Assembly (NCBI GenBank): GCA_013176395.1
Contig: JABMLP010000009.1
Location: 1,612,001-1,676,000, forward strand
DNA length: 64,000 bases
Direction: 5' to 3'
Source of the DNA: Venturia oleaginea
Lineage: Eukaryota > Ascomycota > Dothideomycetes > Venturiales > Venturiaceae
Numbering within the stretch: the stretch's first letter is position 1; each line of letters starts with the position of its first letter. The notes below the pieces were generated by a model that was given only the letters and a program-made list of their open reading frames with translations, was not told the DNA's origin and made no database searches. This document shows positions 21,106 through 30,559 of the stretch, piece by piece. A program made the translations under genes and the position numbers.

Positions 21106-21425
21106 AAAAGGAATTTCAAGAAGAGGACACTTGTCCTAATCCAAGAAGCGAGGGCCAACCTCAAGGGCCAAACAGAAAGGAATTTCAAGAAGAGGACACT
21201 TGTCCTAACTCAAGAAGCAAGGGCCAACCTCAAAGGCCAACTTCAAGGGCCAACCTCAAGGGCCAAACAAAAAGGGAATTCAAGAGAATTCAAGCTGAGA
21301 TTTTCTAGAAGGTGCTAGAATCTCCAAGAAGCAAGGGCCAACCGAAAGGGCCAATCCAAAAAGGGAATTCAAGAGAATTCAAACTGAGATTTTCTAGAAC
21401 GTGCTAGAATCTCCAAGAAGCAAGG
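21106..21425 (+). repeat. Two sets of tandem repeats in the retrotransposon leader
   Basis: A unit starting GGAATTTCAAGAAGAGG recurs with a 69-bp period (21110, 21179). A second unit starting GGGAATTCAAGAGAATTC recurs with an 89-bp period (21274, 21363). Short GGGCCAACCTCAA motifs recur between them. They lie in untranslated leader RNA between the primer site and gag. Confidence 0.8.
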
Positions 21426-21713
21426 GCAGGTCATCCTAAGACAGCGTAGTCTTAGGAGTTGAAGCTGTAATAAGCTGAGGAAAGAAAGAGCTAGGGAGAG
21501 AGATTTAATACACTTGGCCTTCACAGTCCCTGGGAGCTCTGTCCTTAGTAATAAGGATTGCAGAGCGGACTATAGTGTAAAAAATCCTTCTGGGATTCTA
21601 TAGTCACCTTCCTATACTAATAGGCATTGACTCTATACTGCCTAGCAAATCTCTAGAGTAGAGCCTAGGAGTGTGTATAGTAGTGCTCTCTATTATCTCT
21701 CATAGGTGAAAAT

Positions 21714-22736
21714 ATGGAAGGAGAAGATCAGGAACAAAGAGTTCCTCAAGAACCCCAAGCCCTACAAGAAGCTATGGCAGCATTACAACATCAACTAGCC
21801 ATTCAGAACGATGCTATTACGCGTATTCTTACAATCTTGCCTAACACTACTCGCTCTGAGAACGTAGTAGAAGGACAAGAGACTAAGAATTCACAAAAAG
21901 ACAGAATACATAGGAAGAAAGCTGTACTTCCTAAGCTCCAAGAATTTGATGGCAAGCGTTCTGAATGGGCTCAGTGGTTTCAACAAGCAAGGATGAAGTT
22001 GGAGATAGACGCAGAATCTATAGGGGATAGTAGGAACCAATTTGCCTACATCTTCTCCTCTCTACGAGGCTCCGCAGCTCAGGCTACTCTGGCCTACGTA
22101 AAGACAGCTCCAGAGGAAGATAAAACGGGACAGAAATTGTTACAGTATATGGACAACTTCTATGGCGATCCAGTACAACAACAAAGAGCTACTGTAAGCC
22201 TGTCCACAATCAAACAAAAAGAGAAAGAACCCTTCTTCTCTTTTCTTCCCCGTTTTGAAACCACTCTTGCTAATGCTGGAGGAATGACTTGGCCTGACGC
22301 TGTTAAAATTGCATTTCTACACAAAGCAATAAATCAAGAGCTGCGAAACCAGAGAATAGGCCAATCTCAGAGTACCTCCTACCAGCAGTTTGTGTCCGAT
22401 CTTTTGAATACAAGTATGCAAATCACTACAGCAAAGATGCTCTCTTCCTCAGAAGATAAGTTACGATTCAGAGATAAAGAGAAGTCTTTTAAAGATCTGA
22501 ACGCTATGGACTGGGAGCCTACACGCGTAAACAAGTTAAAAATTTCGTCTAAAGCCTATGAATATAGGAAGGCAAATAACCTCTGCTTACGCTGTGGGAA
22601 GGCCGGCCATAGAATGAAAGACTGCTGGTTGGATACAGAGGTAGAAAGAGTCACGCAACTTGGTTCAAAAAGGGCCAAAGGAACCACTGAGGAGAATGAA
22701 GAAGTTGAAGAAGAGGACTACTCGGAAAAAGAGTAG
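21714..22736 (+). CDS. Retrotransposon Gag polyprotein
   Basis: A 340-aa frame. It starts with an acidic, Gln-rich coiled-coil-like region (PQALQEAMAALQHQLAIQND). A Gag capsid core follows (FDGKRSEWAQWFQQARMKLE ... FFSFLPRFETTLANAGG) and then one CCHC zinc knuckle, CLRCGKAGHRMKDCW, near the C-terminus. It assembles the virus-like particle and binds element RNA. The frame ends EEEDYSEKE-TAG. The pol frame (-1) opens at 22709 and overlaps the last 28 bases, so pol is probably made by a -1 shift near the A-run before the stop. Confidence 0.95.
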   Translation: MEGEDQEQRVPQEPQALQEAMAALQHQLAIQNDAITRILTILPNTTRSENVVEGQETKNSQKDRIHRKKAVLPKLQEFDGKRSEWAQWFQQARMKLEIDAESIGDSRNQFAYIFSSLRGSAAQATLAYVKTAPEEDKTGQKLLQYMDNFYGDPVQQQRATVSLSTIKQKEKEPFFSFLPRFETTLANAGGMTWPDAVKIAFLHKAINQELRNQRIGQSQSTSYQQFVSDLLNTSMQITTAKMLSSSEDKLRFRDKEKSFKDLNAMDWEPTRVNKLKISSKAYEYRKANNLCLRCGKAGHRMKDCWLDTEVERVTQLGSKRAKGTTEENEEVEEEDYSEKE

Positions 22737-25700
22737 CCTCTATCCAAAGTCGTGGATGGAGGCGTAGAGTAGATAGAGCAAAATTGTCAAAGGAGTCAAT
22801 TGAGAGAGTAAATAGTATTTTGAATTCGAACAAAGACACTGATTCACACCGTTCTCGGATAGAAAAAGAATGGGAGCAGTTCAGACCCAAGATGCTCTCC
22901 CGCCTTTTCTACACAAATACTATAGTGAACGATATATACTCTCTTAAAACTCTCCTTGATAATGGATCTAGCTGCTACGCATCAATAAACGAGGAGAAAG
23001 CTTCGCAGATGGACCTTGAAGTACTCCCTATTAGTCCGCGTACTATAGGTGGAGTTCTTAAGGAAGAAGGACAGACCCAAGTGACAAAAATTACGAAGTT
23101 GAACCTAGATTTAGGGGGACTTATATGCAACGCTTTTGCTTATATAGTCCCGGGACAATTTGAGGATCTTCTACTAGGCAGGCCTTTTCTCAAGGACACC
23201 AAAGCCGTTATCAATGAATCTAAAGGTACTCTTACCTTTGCAAACGGGATTAGCATTCGCGATGCTAAATTTGAAGACAAACTTGATATACAACAAGTAG
23301 CGCCCGTAAGATTCCACCGCCTTGTCACTTCTACACTTGAGAAAATCAAAGACGCGTCTAGAGTATTTGCTGTTACTCTTCGAGATATTGATATTGCCTT
23401 GAAGCCGAAAGTCCCTTTGACAACAGAGCAAATACTGGAATTGCTACCTAAGAGGTTTCATAAGTACGCTGCTGTCTTTGATCCTAAAAGGGCCGAGAGA
23501 CTACCACCGCATCGCCCTGGGATTGATCACGAAATACCTATAGAAGAAGGAAAACCACTTCCTTGGGGACCTCTATATGGTATGGGTCGAGAACAACTCC
23601 TTGTTTTGCGAAGGACTCTTACAGAGCTACTAGATAAAGGCTTTATCCGAGAGAGTAAATCAGTTGCTGCGTCTCCAGTTCTCTTTGTGAAGAAACCAGG
23701 AGGGGGCTTACGCTTTTGCGTAGACTACCGAGCCTTAAACGCAATTACTCGAAAGGATAGGTACCCGCTACCGTTAGTAAAAGAGACTTTACTAACCTTA
23801 GCTCGTGCTAAGTATCTTAGTAAGCTTGATGTAAATGCTGCCTTCCACAAGATTCGAATCGCAACGGGAGATGAGTTCAAAACTGCCTTTCGAACTAGAT
23901 ATGGTCTATTTGAATGGCTAGTTACTCCCTTTGGCTTAACCGGTGCACCTGCGTCTTTTCAACGGTATATAAACTATATCCTTCGACGATACCTAGACGA
24001 GTTCTGCTCAGCTTATCTAGACGATATAGTAATATACTCTTCAAAGAACCTTAAAGACCATGAAGAAAAGACTGAAAAGATACTTCAAAGCTGCCTTAAC
24101 GCTGGGTTATACCTTGATATTCGGAAGTGCGAGTTTAATACCAAACGAGTCAAGTATCTAGGCTTCGTTATAGATACTGAAACGGGCCTACACATGGATC
24201 CGGAGAAGATCAAAGCAATTAAAGAATGGGAACGTCCTACTACTCTACGAGGAGTACGTGGCTTCCTAGGCTTTACAAACTTCTACCGTGACTTTGTAAA
24301 AGATAACTCAACAATAAGGGAGCCTCTGGTTCGCCTTACAAAGAAGAATACTCCATTTTTATGGGGAAAGGAGCAAGAAGAATCTTTTCAAAAACTTAAG
24401 GCAGAGTTTTGCAAAGAACCTGTCCTGTCTGCACTTGATGAAGATAAGCCTACGCGAGTAGAACCTGATGCTTCAGGCTGGGCTTCCGGAGCAGTACTTA
24501 GTCAAAAAGATGAGCTAGGTAACTGGAAACCATGTGCTTTCTTCTCTACTAAGCACTTGCCAGCCGAATGCAATTATGATATCCACGACAAAGAACTTAT
24601 GGCTATAGTCAAAGCTCTAGTCCATTGGACTAGCGAGCTACTAAGCCTAAGTAAGCCATTCATTATCCTCACAGATCACAAGAACCTTGAGAAGTTTATG
24701 GTAAAAAGGGAACTAAATGAAAGGCAAATGAGATGGGCGCAGATACTAGCTAAGTTTAACTTCAAACTAGGCTATCGCCCAGGCTCTGAATCTGTAGTTC
24801 CAGACGCCTTAACTCGAAGGGATCAAGATCTCCCAAAGGATATTCAAGACCCAAGAATCGTTGAAAGAACTAGAACGTTATTACCTCCAAAGCTTTGGAT
24901 TAACGTTCTAGAGGATAAGACTCCTGCAAGAGAAGAAGCTGCCCAAGAAAATGCTCAAGAAGTAGACAAAGAACCTATCCCCTTTATACAAAATCCCTTT
25001 CTCTCAGGTGATCTAAGGGATAGATGGGAAACTGCACTCGAAGGAGATCTAGACTACAGACGTATTTTCCAAAGCGTTCTAAAGCAAGATAGGCAGTTCC
25101 CATCTAAGCTAAAGGTTCCTACTTCTATAGGAGATTGTAAAGTCGAAAATAACCAGCTCTACTATAGAGACCGAATCTGGTTGCCCTCCTACGAGCCTCT
25201 CTTAACAGGAGTAATTCAAGAAATACACGATTCAGTCCTATCAGGGCATCCTGGACGAGAAGCTGCTATTGCTATTCTCTCCAGACAGTTCTACTGGCCG
25301 GGATTTGCTCAAGATATACGTCAGTTTATACGCAATTGTGACGTCTGCGGAAGAACTTCAGTCTGGCGAGACAAAAAGAAAGGTTTACTTAAACCTCTTC
25401 CTGTCCCTAGCCGTATCTGGCAAGATATTTCAGTAGACTTCATAGTCGAATTACCAGAGAGCCAAAGATGCACAAGACTCTGCGTTATTACTGACCGCTT
25501 GGGTAAAGGAACTATCCTGTTCCCAGTGCCTAAAGAACAGTTTGGAGCTGAAGGATTTGCAAAACTATTTATGCAGAACTACGTAAGATTACACTGGCTT
25601 CCTAGATCTCTAGTCTCAGATAGGGACACGCAATTTGTTAATGCTTTCTGGAAAGAAGTTTGTCACCTTCTTAAGATAGAGAGAAGACTCTCTACAGCGT

Positions 25701-26569
25701 ATCACCCTGAGACTGATGGATCTACGGAAAGAAGAAATCAAGAAGTTGAAGCCTATCTACGTAAGTTCTGTACATTTAGTCAGAACGACTGGGTCGAGCT
25801 CCTGCCTATTGCTCAAATATGCCTCGATAATAGACCAAACCAAGCTACGGGCCTATCGCCTTTCTTCTTAACCCACGGTTATAACATTGAGCATATAGGA
25901 ACTGTTGAAGCTCCCCAGGAAACCCCTAAGAATCCAAAAGAAAAAGCACAAGATCTTGTAGCAAAATTGAAGGACGCACAAGAATGGGCAGAAACGTCAA
26001 TGGTATCAGCTCAGCAACAGCAAGAATACTACTCTAATAGAGATCGTGCTCCGGCTGACTCTTTTAAAGTGGGAGACAAAGTCTGGCTCAACCTAAAGAA
26101 CGTAAAAACCCTACGTCCTTGTAAGAAACTAGACTGGATTCATGGGAAGTATACAGTTACACGAGTTATCAACTCAATGTCTTACGAGCTTGATACACCC
26201 AGAGGAATCCACAACCGATTTCATACGTCTTTACTTAGGAGAGCTGGCACAGATCCCCTACCTTCACAAATACAAGATAATACACAGCCGCCTCCTATAG
26301 TAACTGAACAAGGAGACGAGGAATACGGTATCGAGGCTATTCTAGCCGCAAGATGGCGCCGGCGAGGTCGACAACAAACGCGAGAAGTCTTAGTTAAGTG
26401 GGTAGGCTACGTTGATCCTACGTGGGAACCCCTTAGCGAACTCCAACAAACTACAGCTCTGGACGCTTTTGAAAGTGCCTACGGCAACGTTCTTGAAAAC
26501 GACGGACCTATACTACGCCCTCAGAGACTACGCTCACATCGATCTACAAGAGAGGGGGGGAGGGGATAA
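22709..26569 (+). CDS. Retrotransposon Pol polyprotein (PR-RT-RH-IN-chromodomain)
   Basis: Open from 22709 (after TGA 22706-22708) to TAA 26567-26569, about 1285 codons, with no ATG required if made as Gag-Pol. Protease: LLDNGSSCYA with D-N-G-S in place of the usual D-S/T-G. Reverse transcriptase: SPVLFVKKPGGGLRFCVDYR and catalytic YLDDIVIYS. RNase H: PDASGWASGAVL, HDKELMAIV and TDHKNLE. Integrase: zinc-binding H-x-x-x-H...C-x-x-C (GHPGREAA ... NCDVCGRT) and D-D-E core (DFIVELP, SDRDTQF, AYHPETDGSTERRNQEVEA). The C-terminal chromodomain contains EVLVKWVGYVDPTWEPLSEL, which would direct integration to modified histones. All catalytic residues are present. Confidence 0.96.
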   Translation, partial: RRGLLGKRVASIQSRGWRRRVDRAKLSKESIERVNSILNSNKDTDSHRSRIEKEWEQFRPKMLSRLFYTNTIVNDIYSLKTLLDNGSSCYASINEEKASQMDLEVLPISPRTIGGVLKEEGQTQVTKITKLNLDLGGLICNAFAYIVPGQFEDLLLGRPFLKDTKAVINESKGTLTFANGISIRDAKFEDKLDIQQVAPVRFHRLVTSTLEKIKDASRVFAVTLRDIDIALKPKVPLTTEQILELLPKRFHKYAAVFDPKRAERLPPHRPGIDHEIPIEEGKPLPWGPLYGMGREQLLVLRRTLTELLDKGFIRESKSVAASPVLFVKKPGGGLRFCVDYRALNAITRKDRYPLPLVKETLLTLARAKYLSKLDVNAAFHKIRIATGDEFKTAFRTRYGLFEWLVTPFGLTGAPASFQRYINYILRRYLDEFCSAYLDDIVIYSSKNLKDHEEKTEKILQSCLNAGLYLDIRKCEFNTKRVKYLGFVIDTETGLHMDPEKIKAIKEWERPTTLRGVRGFLGFTNFYRDFVKDNSTIREPLVRLTKKNTPFLWGKEQEESFQKLKAEFCKEPVLSALDEDKPTRVEPDASGWASGAVLSQKDELGNWKPCAFFSTKHLPAECNYDIHDKELMAIVKALVHWTSELLSLSKPFIILTDHKNLEKFMVKRELNERQMRWAQILAKFNFKLGYRPGSESVVPDALTRRDQDLPKDIQDPRIVERTRTLLPPKLWINVLEDKTPAREEAAQENAQEVDKEPIPFIQNPFLSGDLRDRWETALEGDLDYRRIFQSVLKQDRQFPSKLKVPTSIGDCKVENNQLYYRDRIWLPSYEPLLTGVIQEIHDSVLSGHPGREAAIAILSRQFYWPGFAQDIRQFIRNCDVCGRTSVWRDKKKGLLKPLPVPSRIWQDISVDFIVELPESQRCTRLCVITDRLGKGTILFPVPKEQFGAEGFAKLFMQNYVRLHWLPRSLVSDRDTQFVNAFWKEVCHLLKIERRLSTAYHPETDGSTERRNQEVEAYLRKFCTFSQNDWVELLPIAQICLDNRPNQATGLSPFFLTHGYNIEHIGTVEAPQETPKNPKEKAQDLVAKLKDAQEWAETSMVSAQQQQEYYSNRDRAPADSFKVGDKVWLNLKNVKTLRPCKKLDWIHGKYTVTRVINSMSYELDTPRGIHNRFHTSLLRRAGTDPLPSQIQDNTQPPPIVTEQGDEEYGIEAILAARWRRRGRQQTREVLVKWVGYVDPTWEPLSELQQTTALDAFESAYGNVLENDGPILRPQRLRSHRSTREGGRG
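26549..26569 (+). promoter_or_regulatory. Polypurine tract
   Basis: An A/G-only run with a block of seven G residues, ending GGGGATAA, directly before the 3' LTR. It overlaps the end of pol, coding E-G-G-R-G-stop. It is the expected primer for plus-strand DNA synthesis. Confidence 0.85.
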
Positions 26570-26901
26570 TGTTAAGGGATGGAATCCTTCTCTCTAGCTT
26601 ATCCATGACTGGATTTCCAATTGTTCTCTTGTTATTCTGCAAGCTGTCATGTTCTATTTTGCAAGCTGTCATGTTCTATTTTGCAAGCTGTCATGTTCTA
26701 TTTCGCAAGCTGCCATGTTCTATTTTGCAAGCTGTCACGTTTCCATTTAAAGATACTTTCTAGAAGGATCTATTGTAAGAGGAGGATTATATATACTAGC
26801 TATCCTTCCTGTACTTACACTTTCTTCTCTGTACTTAGATACTTGAAATATAAGCTGTCTTCCCTCACTTGCGAAACACCTTTGAGGGTTGAACTCTTAC
26901 A
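26570..26901 (+). repeat. 3' LTR (332 bp)
   Basis: Same length and, as far as I can compare by eye, the same sequence as the 5' LTR, including the five 22-bp repeats. Followed by CCAAT (26902-26906). Confidence 0.95.
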
Positions 26902-26906
26902 CCAAT

Positions 26907-27526
26907 CTTACCAATGGATCTTTGGATCGACGTTTTCTGGAGAAACTGCAAACATCTACAAGCTCTCACCACGTCTCCGTCTATTGGCTAACGGAGACCG
27001 TTCATGCAGTAAGGGCCGGATCCGGTAACCTGTTGAAAGCCAAAAAGTACCTGGGCCGGGTACCTCTCTTCCTCCTCCTTCTCCTTCCTTATGGCCTGAT
27101 CTCTTCAACACTACAAAAGGACGTGACTCCCGCTGACGTCGCTAGAAGATTCCACCGGCACTCGCGACCCACTTTCCTCATCTGACCTTTTCTAGCTGCT
27201 GACGTCCGAACTTGACTTCACTTCCATCCAACAACAACATCTCACATCTCAACACAACAACTCACCACTGCTTTGCACACCCTTCCAACTTCATTTTGCT
27301 CCTGGCAGGGCACTACTACATGTCTTCGGTTTGAAGTACTTGCTTTGACACCGAATTTCAAATACTCACGCTCCTTCAACCCACGCTCCTTCAACCCACG
27401 CTCCTTCAACCCACGCTCCTTCAACCCACGCTCCTTCAACCCACGCTCCTTCAACTCACGCTCCTTCACCCACACGCATTTTCACACACTGCTCTCATCG
27501 AAAAGTATCGTCACACATCAATAGCA
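26907..27526. other. Upstream region of the 315-aa protein gene
   Basis: About 620 bp between the retrotransposon and the next start codon. It contains a C/T-rich 5' region and the 15-bp minisatellite listed separately; no gene is supported. Confidence 0.5.
27367..27471 (+). repeat. 15-bp minisatellite, seven copies
   Basis: CACGCTCCTTCAACC repeated at 27367, 27382, 27397, 27412, 27427, 27442 and 27457. The first six are perfect or nearly so; the last degenerates. The period is a multiple of three, so both strands stay open (NPRSF repeats on the plus strand, KERGL on the minus strand). It ends about 55 bp before the ATG at 27527 and is probably 5' UTR. Confidence 0.95.
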
Positions 27527-28474
27527 ATGGTCGCCTCACCTCCACAGGGTTTCATTTCTCGTCGCCGTTCTTCTGGCCGTGCTTCCGCTCGCCGGTCGAG
27601 TGGAGCACAACTGCCAGCTGCATTGAACTCTCCTCGTGGACCAATGCCTCGCGACGACAACGCATTCTGCTACCAGAGAGATCACATCAACGAGTGGCTC
27701 ATGCCTGAGAGCGTCTACAACGCCCTTCCAGAGGATCTGAAGGCTAGGATCAAGAACATGCAGCAATCTGGTGCCGCTGTCACCACCTCCCTGGAGCGCC
27801 TCGAAAAGATGCGCAAAGAACTGCCACCTGCGGCAATCAAAGAAGATGACGAGGCCATTTGCGAGCAGCCTATTCCTTTGACTGAAGTCAACGGTAGACT
27901 CTACGAAGTCCAGGCCAGTCGCCGTGCCAGCGAGAGTGCCAAAGAGAAATATGACTGCATTCCAATTCCACCCGAGTATCGCAGGTCCGGCCCAGTGACT
28001 GACGTAGTCTTCTCTTCTGACCAGAACACACCAGACACAAACGTCACGGGCTGTCCTTCCCCAATGTCCTTGGGTCAGTCGACTCAGCCTGACTCGCCAG
28101 CTGCCCTTGACATCGGTCAGCCTACGCTATCTCGCCAATCAAGCAACACCGTGGCCGGACCACCCGATAACCCTCAGATTGGCCAATACTGGGCCCAGCT
28201 AGTCCATCTTCGTGATACAGACGTTGTTCGTCTACGCCACAGTGTCCGCCTTGTCGGCATGGAAATCAGCATCCTCAAGGGATCGTTTGTCCCCAGTTCG
28301 CCCACTTCTTCAAGCAGCGCGGCGGACAGCGTGGTCATCGATACTGCACAGTCACCCGAGATCGACATCGTTGTCCAAGTCTGGTGGCCAGAGAAGCAGG
28401 CTTTAGCCATATCCCTCATCGAGAAGTGCATTCGCATCGATCCTCACATCAAACCCATCCTTGGCTGGACCTGA
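27527..28474 (+). CDS. Conserved-looking fungal protein of unknown function (315 aa)
   Basis: Single exon starting MVASPPQGFISRRRSSGRAS. I recognise no domain. The first 40 residues are basic and Ser-rich. The middle has an acidic to amphipathic helix (PESVYNALPEDLKARIKNM ... LERLEKMRKELPP). Then comes a Ser/Pro/Thr-rich disordered stretch (about 155-225). The C-terminus has a more ordered block (IGQYWAQLVHLRDTDVVRLRHSV) and IDIVVQVWWPEKQALAISLIEKCIRI. Codon usage, ATG context (AGCAATGG) and lack of stops support a real gene. The product looks soluble, with no signal peptide or membrane span. Confidence 0.75.
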   Translation: MVASPPQGFISRRRSSGRASARRSSGAQLPAALNSPRGPMPRDDNAFCYQRDHINEWLMPESVYNALPEDLKARIKNMQQSGAAVTTSLERLEKMRKELPPAAIKEDDEAICEQPIPLTEVNGRLYEVQASRRASESAKEKYDCIPIPPEYRRSGPVTDVVFSSDQNTPDTNVTGCPSPMSLGQSTQPDSPAALDIGQPTLSRQSSNTVAGPPDNPQIGQYWAQLVHLRDTDVVRLRHSVRLVGMEISILKGSFVPSSPTSSSSAADSVVIDTAQSPEIDIVVQVWWPEKQALAISLIEKCIRIDPHIKPILGWT

Positions 28475-28788
28475 TTTTCTTTCCACTGTTTGAGCTGACA
28501 TGGTGCGGGACTGATTTGCCGCTGGCATTATTCTTCGAGGTAAGACAAATTCATTATACATTAACAGTGCGTCCAGGGTCTAGGCCGGCAGGCGAGGCAT
28601 GAGATTGAGCAGAGAACAAAGAGCACACATTGTGCACACATACGACTACCGCTCCGGATTTTACTTTTGCTTTTGTGGAGGAATTGGGGTGGTTTTGGGA
28701 CATGACTGACAGTGCGACCCAATCAAGTCCATAGGCTATGCCAGCTTCAGCAATCACACGTCCACGATTTTCACTTCCAATCTTGATA
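28475..28788. other. 3' flank of the 315-aa protein gene
   Basis: Contains an intron-like GGTAAGAC...TTAACAG (about 28540-28567) within what should be 3' UTR. No gene is seen. Confidence 0.4.
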
Positions 28789-29085
28789 CATCACTTTACT
28801 TCTCCTCAAAGGCAAGTAGTATGTTCCTTGATTTGGTACCAAGGTTAATGATGCTTACGCAGCACAGATTTCAACCTGCACTATACTTCACTTCCTCTTC
28901 AAGGCAAGCAGAGTTTTTCCTGGCATGTATATAGAGCTGAAGCTTACGCAGCACAGATATCAACCTGTACAATACCTTGGGTCCCGATTTCATGCAGCCT
29001 TTCTCTTTCCTTGCTTTTAGGTAAGTAACGTCTGCAAGCGAAAGACGAACATACTCACGCATGACCAGATTTCGACACGCACCTA
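28789..29085 (+). repeat. Imperfect tandem units with exon/intron-like boundaries
   Basis: Two close copies and one distant copy of a roughly 90-bp unit. Each contains AAGGCAAG, a spacer, then GCTTACGCAGCACAGAT-T/A-TCAACCTG. The GGCAAG lies at 28811 and 28903 and the GCTTACGCAG at 28853 and 28942. The third copy has AGGTAAGTAACG (29020) and GACCAGATTTCGACACGCACC. Each unit looks like a G-C/G-T donor, a 40-50 nt intron and a CAG acceptor. No protein frame could be supported. Confidence 0.55.
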
Positions 29086-30559
29086 TTCGCGCGCACCCAC
29101 ATCTCTTCTAACTGATGGAGGCAAGACTCTCGATCGTAACCGTTGCCGGCGCTTGTATGGATGTGGAGATTTTGGGAGGAGCTGGCGTCTGGAGGGAAAT
29201 GGATTTCACTGATTTGTTGGCTTATTACCCAACCCCCAAGCGCGCTTGCTTCATGATTGGCGTCCTTTTCGTTGTTCAGCAGGAGGTGCCGCGACTTGAT
29301 CGATGAACGGGTAACGGACATGGATAATGATGCTATGCTAATTGAATGCGTCTCCAACTCTCCTTGCCTCCTCTTCTCTGACCGTGGTTGTATACGGATG
29401 TTATCTCACATGAAGGCAGTGTTTTGTTCGGTTACTCCAAATCTGATAGCTGTGCCCAAGTACTGCGAATATTGACGATATGGTCCTCGATGCTCCAAAT
29501 ACTGTATTATAACGTTCAGAGAAGGAGATTCAGCTCTATCGAAAAGGATTCGTACCAGAGCTGTCTAGCAATCCTAATTTCTTTGAAGATATGTCGTTAG
29601 TGTGGTGTGGCGAATTGCTGGATTGTTTGCTGGTCTGGATATAGTTGCTAAGATTGCTTTCCAATTTAGTGCACGAGACAGGTGGCCTTCGTCTGAAGTT
29701 CGTGGTCAGTCCCGAACTCCCGATGCGAAAGCTTCGGCTGATTCCCAAAGATAACTCCGGGTATATACTACGTAGTAGAGCAGAGTGGCGACCATGCCAA
29801 CTCGAGTTAGCAAGAATCTATTTATGAATGCCGAGTCGCGATCTTATCTTGCCGTGCCCGCCCGAAAACCCCTGACTAGGCCGCTTCGACCTGGTCCACA
29901 AGACAGATTGAGCATTGGTCTTGGGAGTCTTTTCGACGTTGATAATTTCCTCCTGACTCGATTATGCAATTTGAAGAGATCAGCTCCATTCAGCAAGCTG
30001 CATTCGTCTTCTGTCTGACATGCGAGAGGATGTGTCACGAGCATCGAGGGAATGCAAATGCCTTGTTCTCCAGATTCCAGTATGGTGCAACGGCTGTGTC
30101 TGTGTTGAGGGACAGGGGAAGGGAGGGGCAACTGCCAGCAATTAGGAGTAGGACACAGGAGTAGGGAATAGATTAAAAGTGATGATGCTTGACTCAGCTT
30201 GAGCGATGGGGGCATCTTCTAGACCCCCGCTTACTTACTGAAATTGGCATATGCGATGTGATGACTTCCGGCTCAGTGGTGAGTTATTCAGGAGTCGGCT
30301 CAGCGCGTTGGAAGCCAGCGCCAGCGCAACGTCGACGGTATTAGACGCTTAGCTTGTAATTGTACGACAAAGGGTGTCCTGCAGTGCTGAACTTGTCACA
30401 CATTTCCGAGCCCATCGTGCCCTCTTAAGGAAGAAGCCCCCTCCTCCTCCGCACTTCGACTGTCTCTCCTTTCCTTCCGTCGAGCCCTGTCGCTGCCTAC
30501 GTACCGCCTCAACGCCTCATAACAAGGCCTGCCCCCTCCTGTCCAAATCACCAACAACA
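29086..30559. other. Intergenic, upstream of the nucleotide-sugar transporter
   Basis: About 1.5 kb with only short motif-free frames. The last ~190 bp is pyrimidine-rich, as expected for a fungal 5' UTR and promoter. Confidence 0.4.

Larger units (their letters stand above)
20718..26901 (+). mobile_element. Complete Ty3/gypsy chromovirus LTR retrotransposon
   Basis: A 6184-bp element flanked by a 5-bp duplication CCAAT (20713-20717 and 26902-26906). Both LTRs are 332 bp, begin TGTTA and end TTACA, and look identical base for base, indicating recent insertion. Order inside: self-complementary primer site, repeat-rich leader, gag, pol (protease, reverse transcriptase, RNase H, integrase, chromodomain), polypurine tract. 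Both frames are open, so the copy looks autonomous and has escaped nonsense-type repeat-induced mutation. RT-RH-IN order places it in Ty3/gypsy; the C-terminal chromodomain places it among the chromoviruses. Confidence 0.96.

Noticed and set aside
27242..27475. Repeated KERGL minus-strand frame and NPRSF plus-strand frame
   Set aside because: Both come from the 15-bp minisatellite, whose period keeps all frames open; no ATG-based gene is supported.
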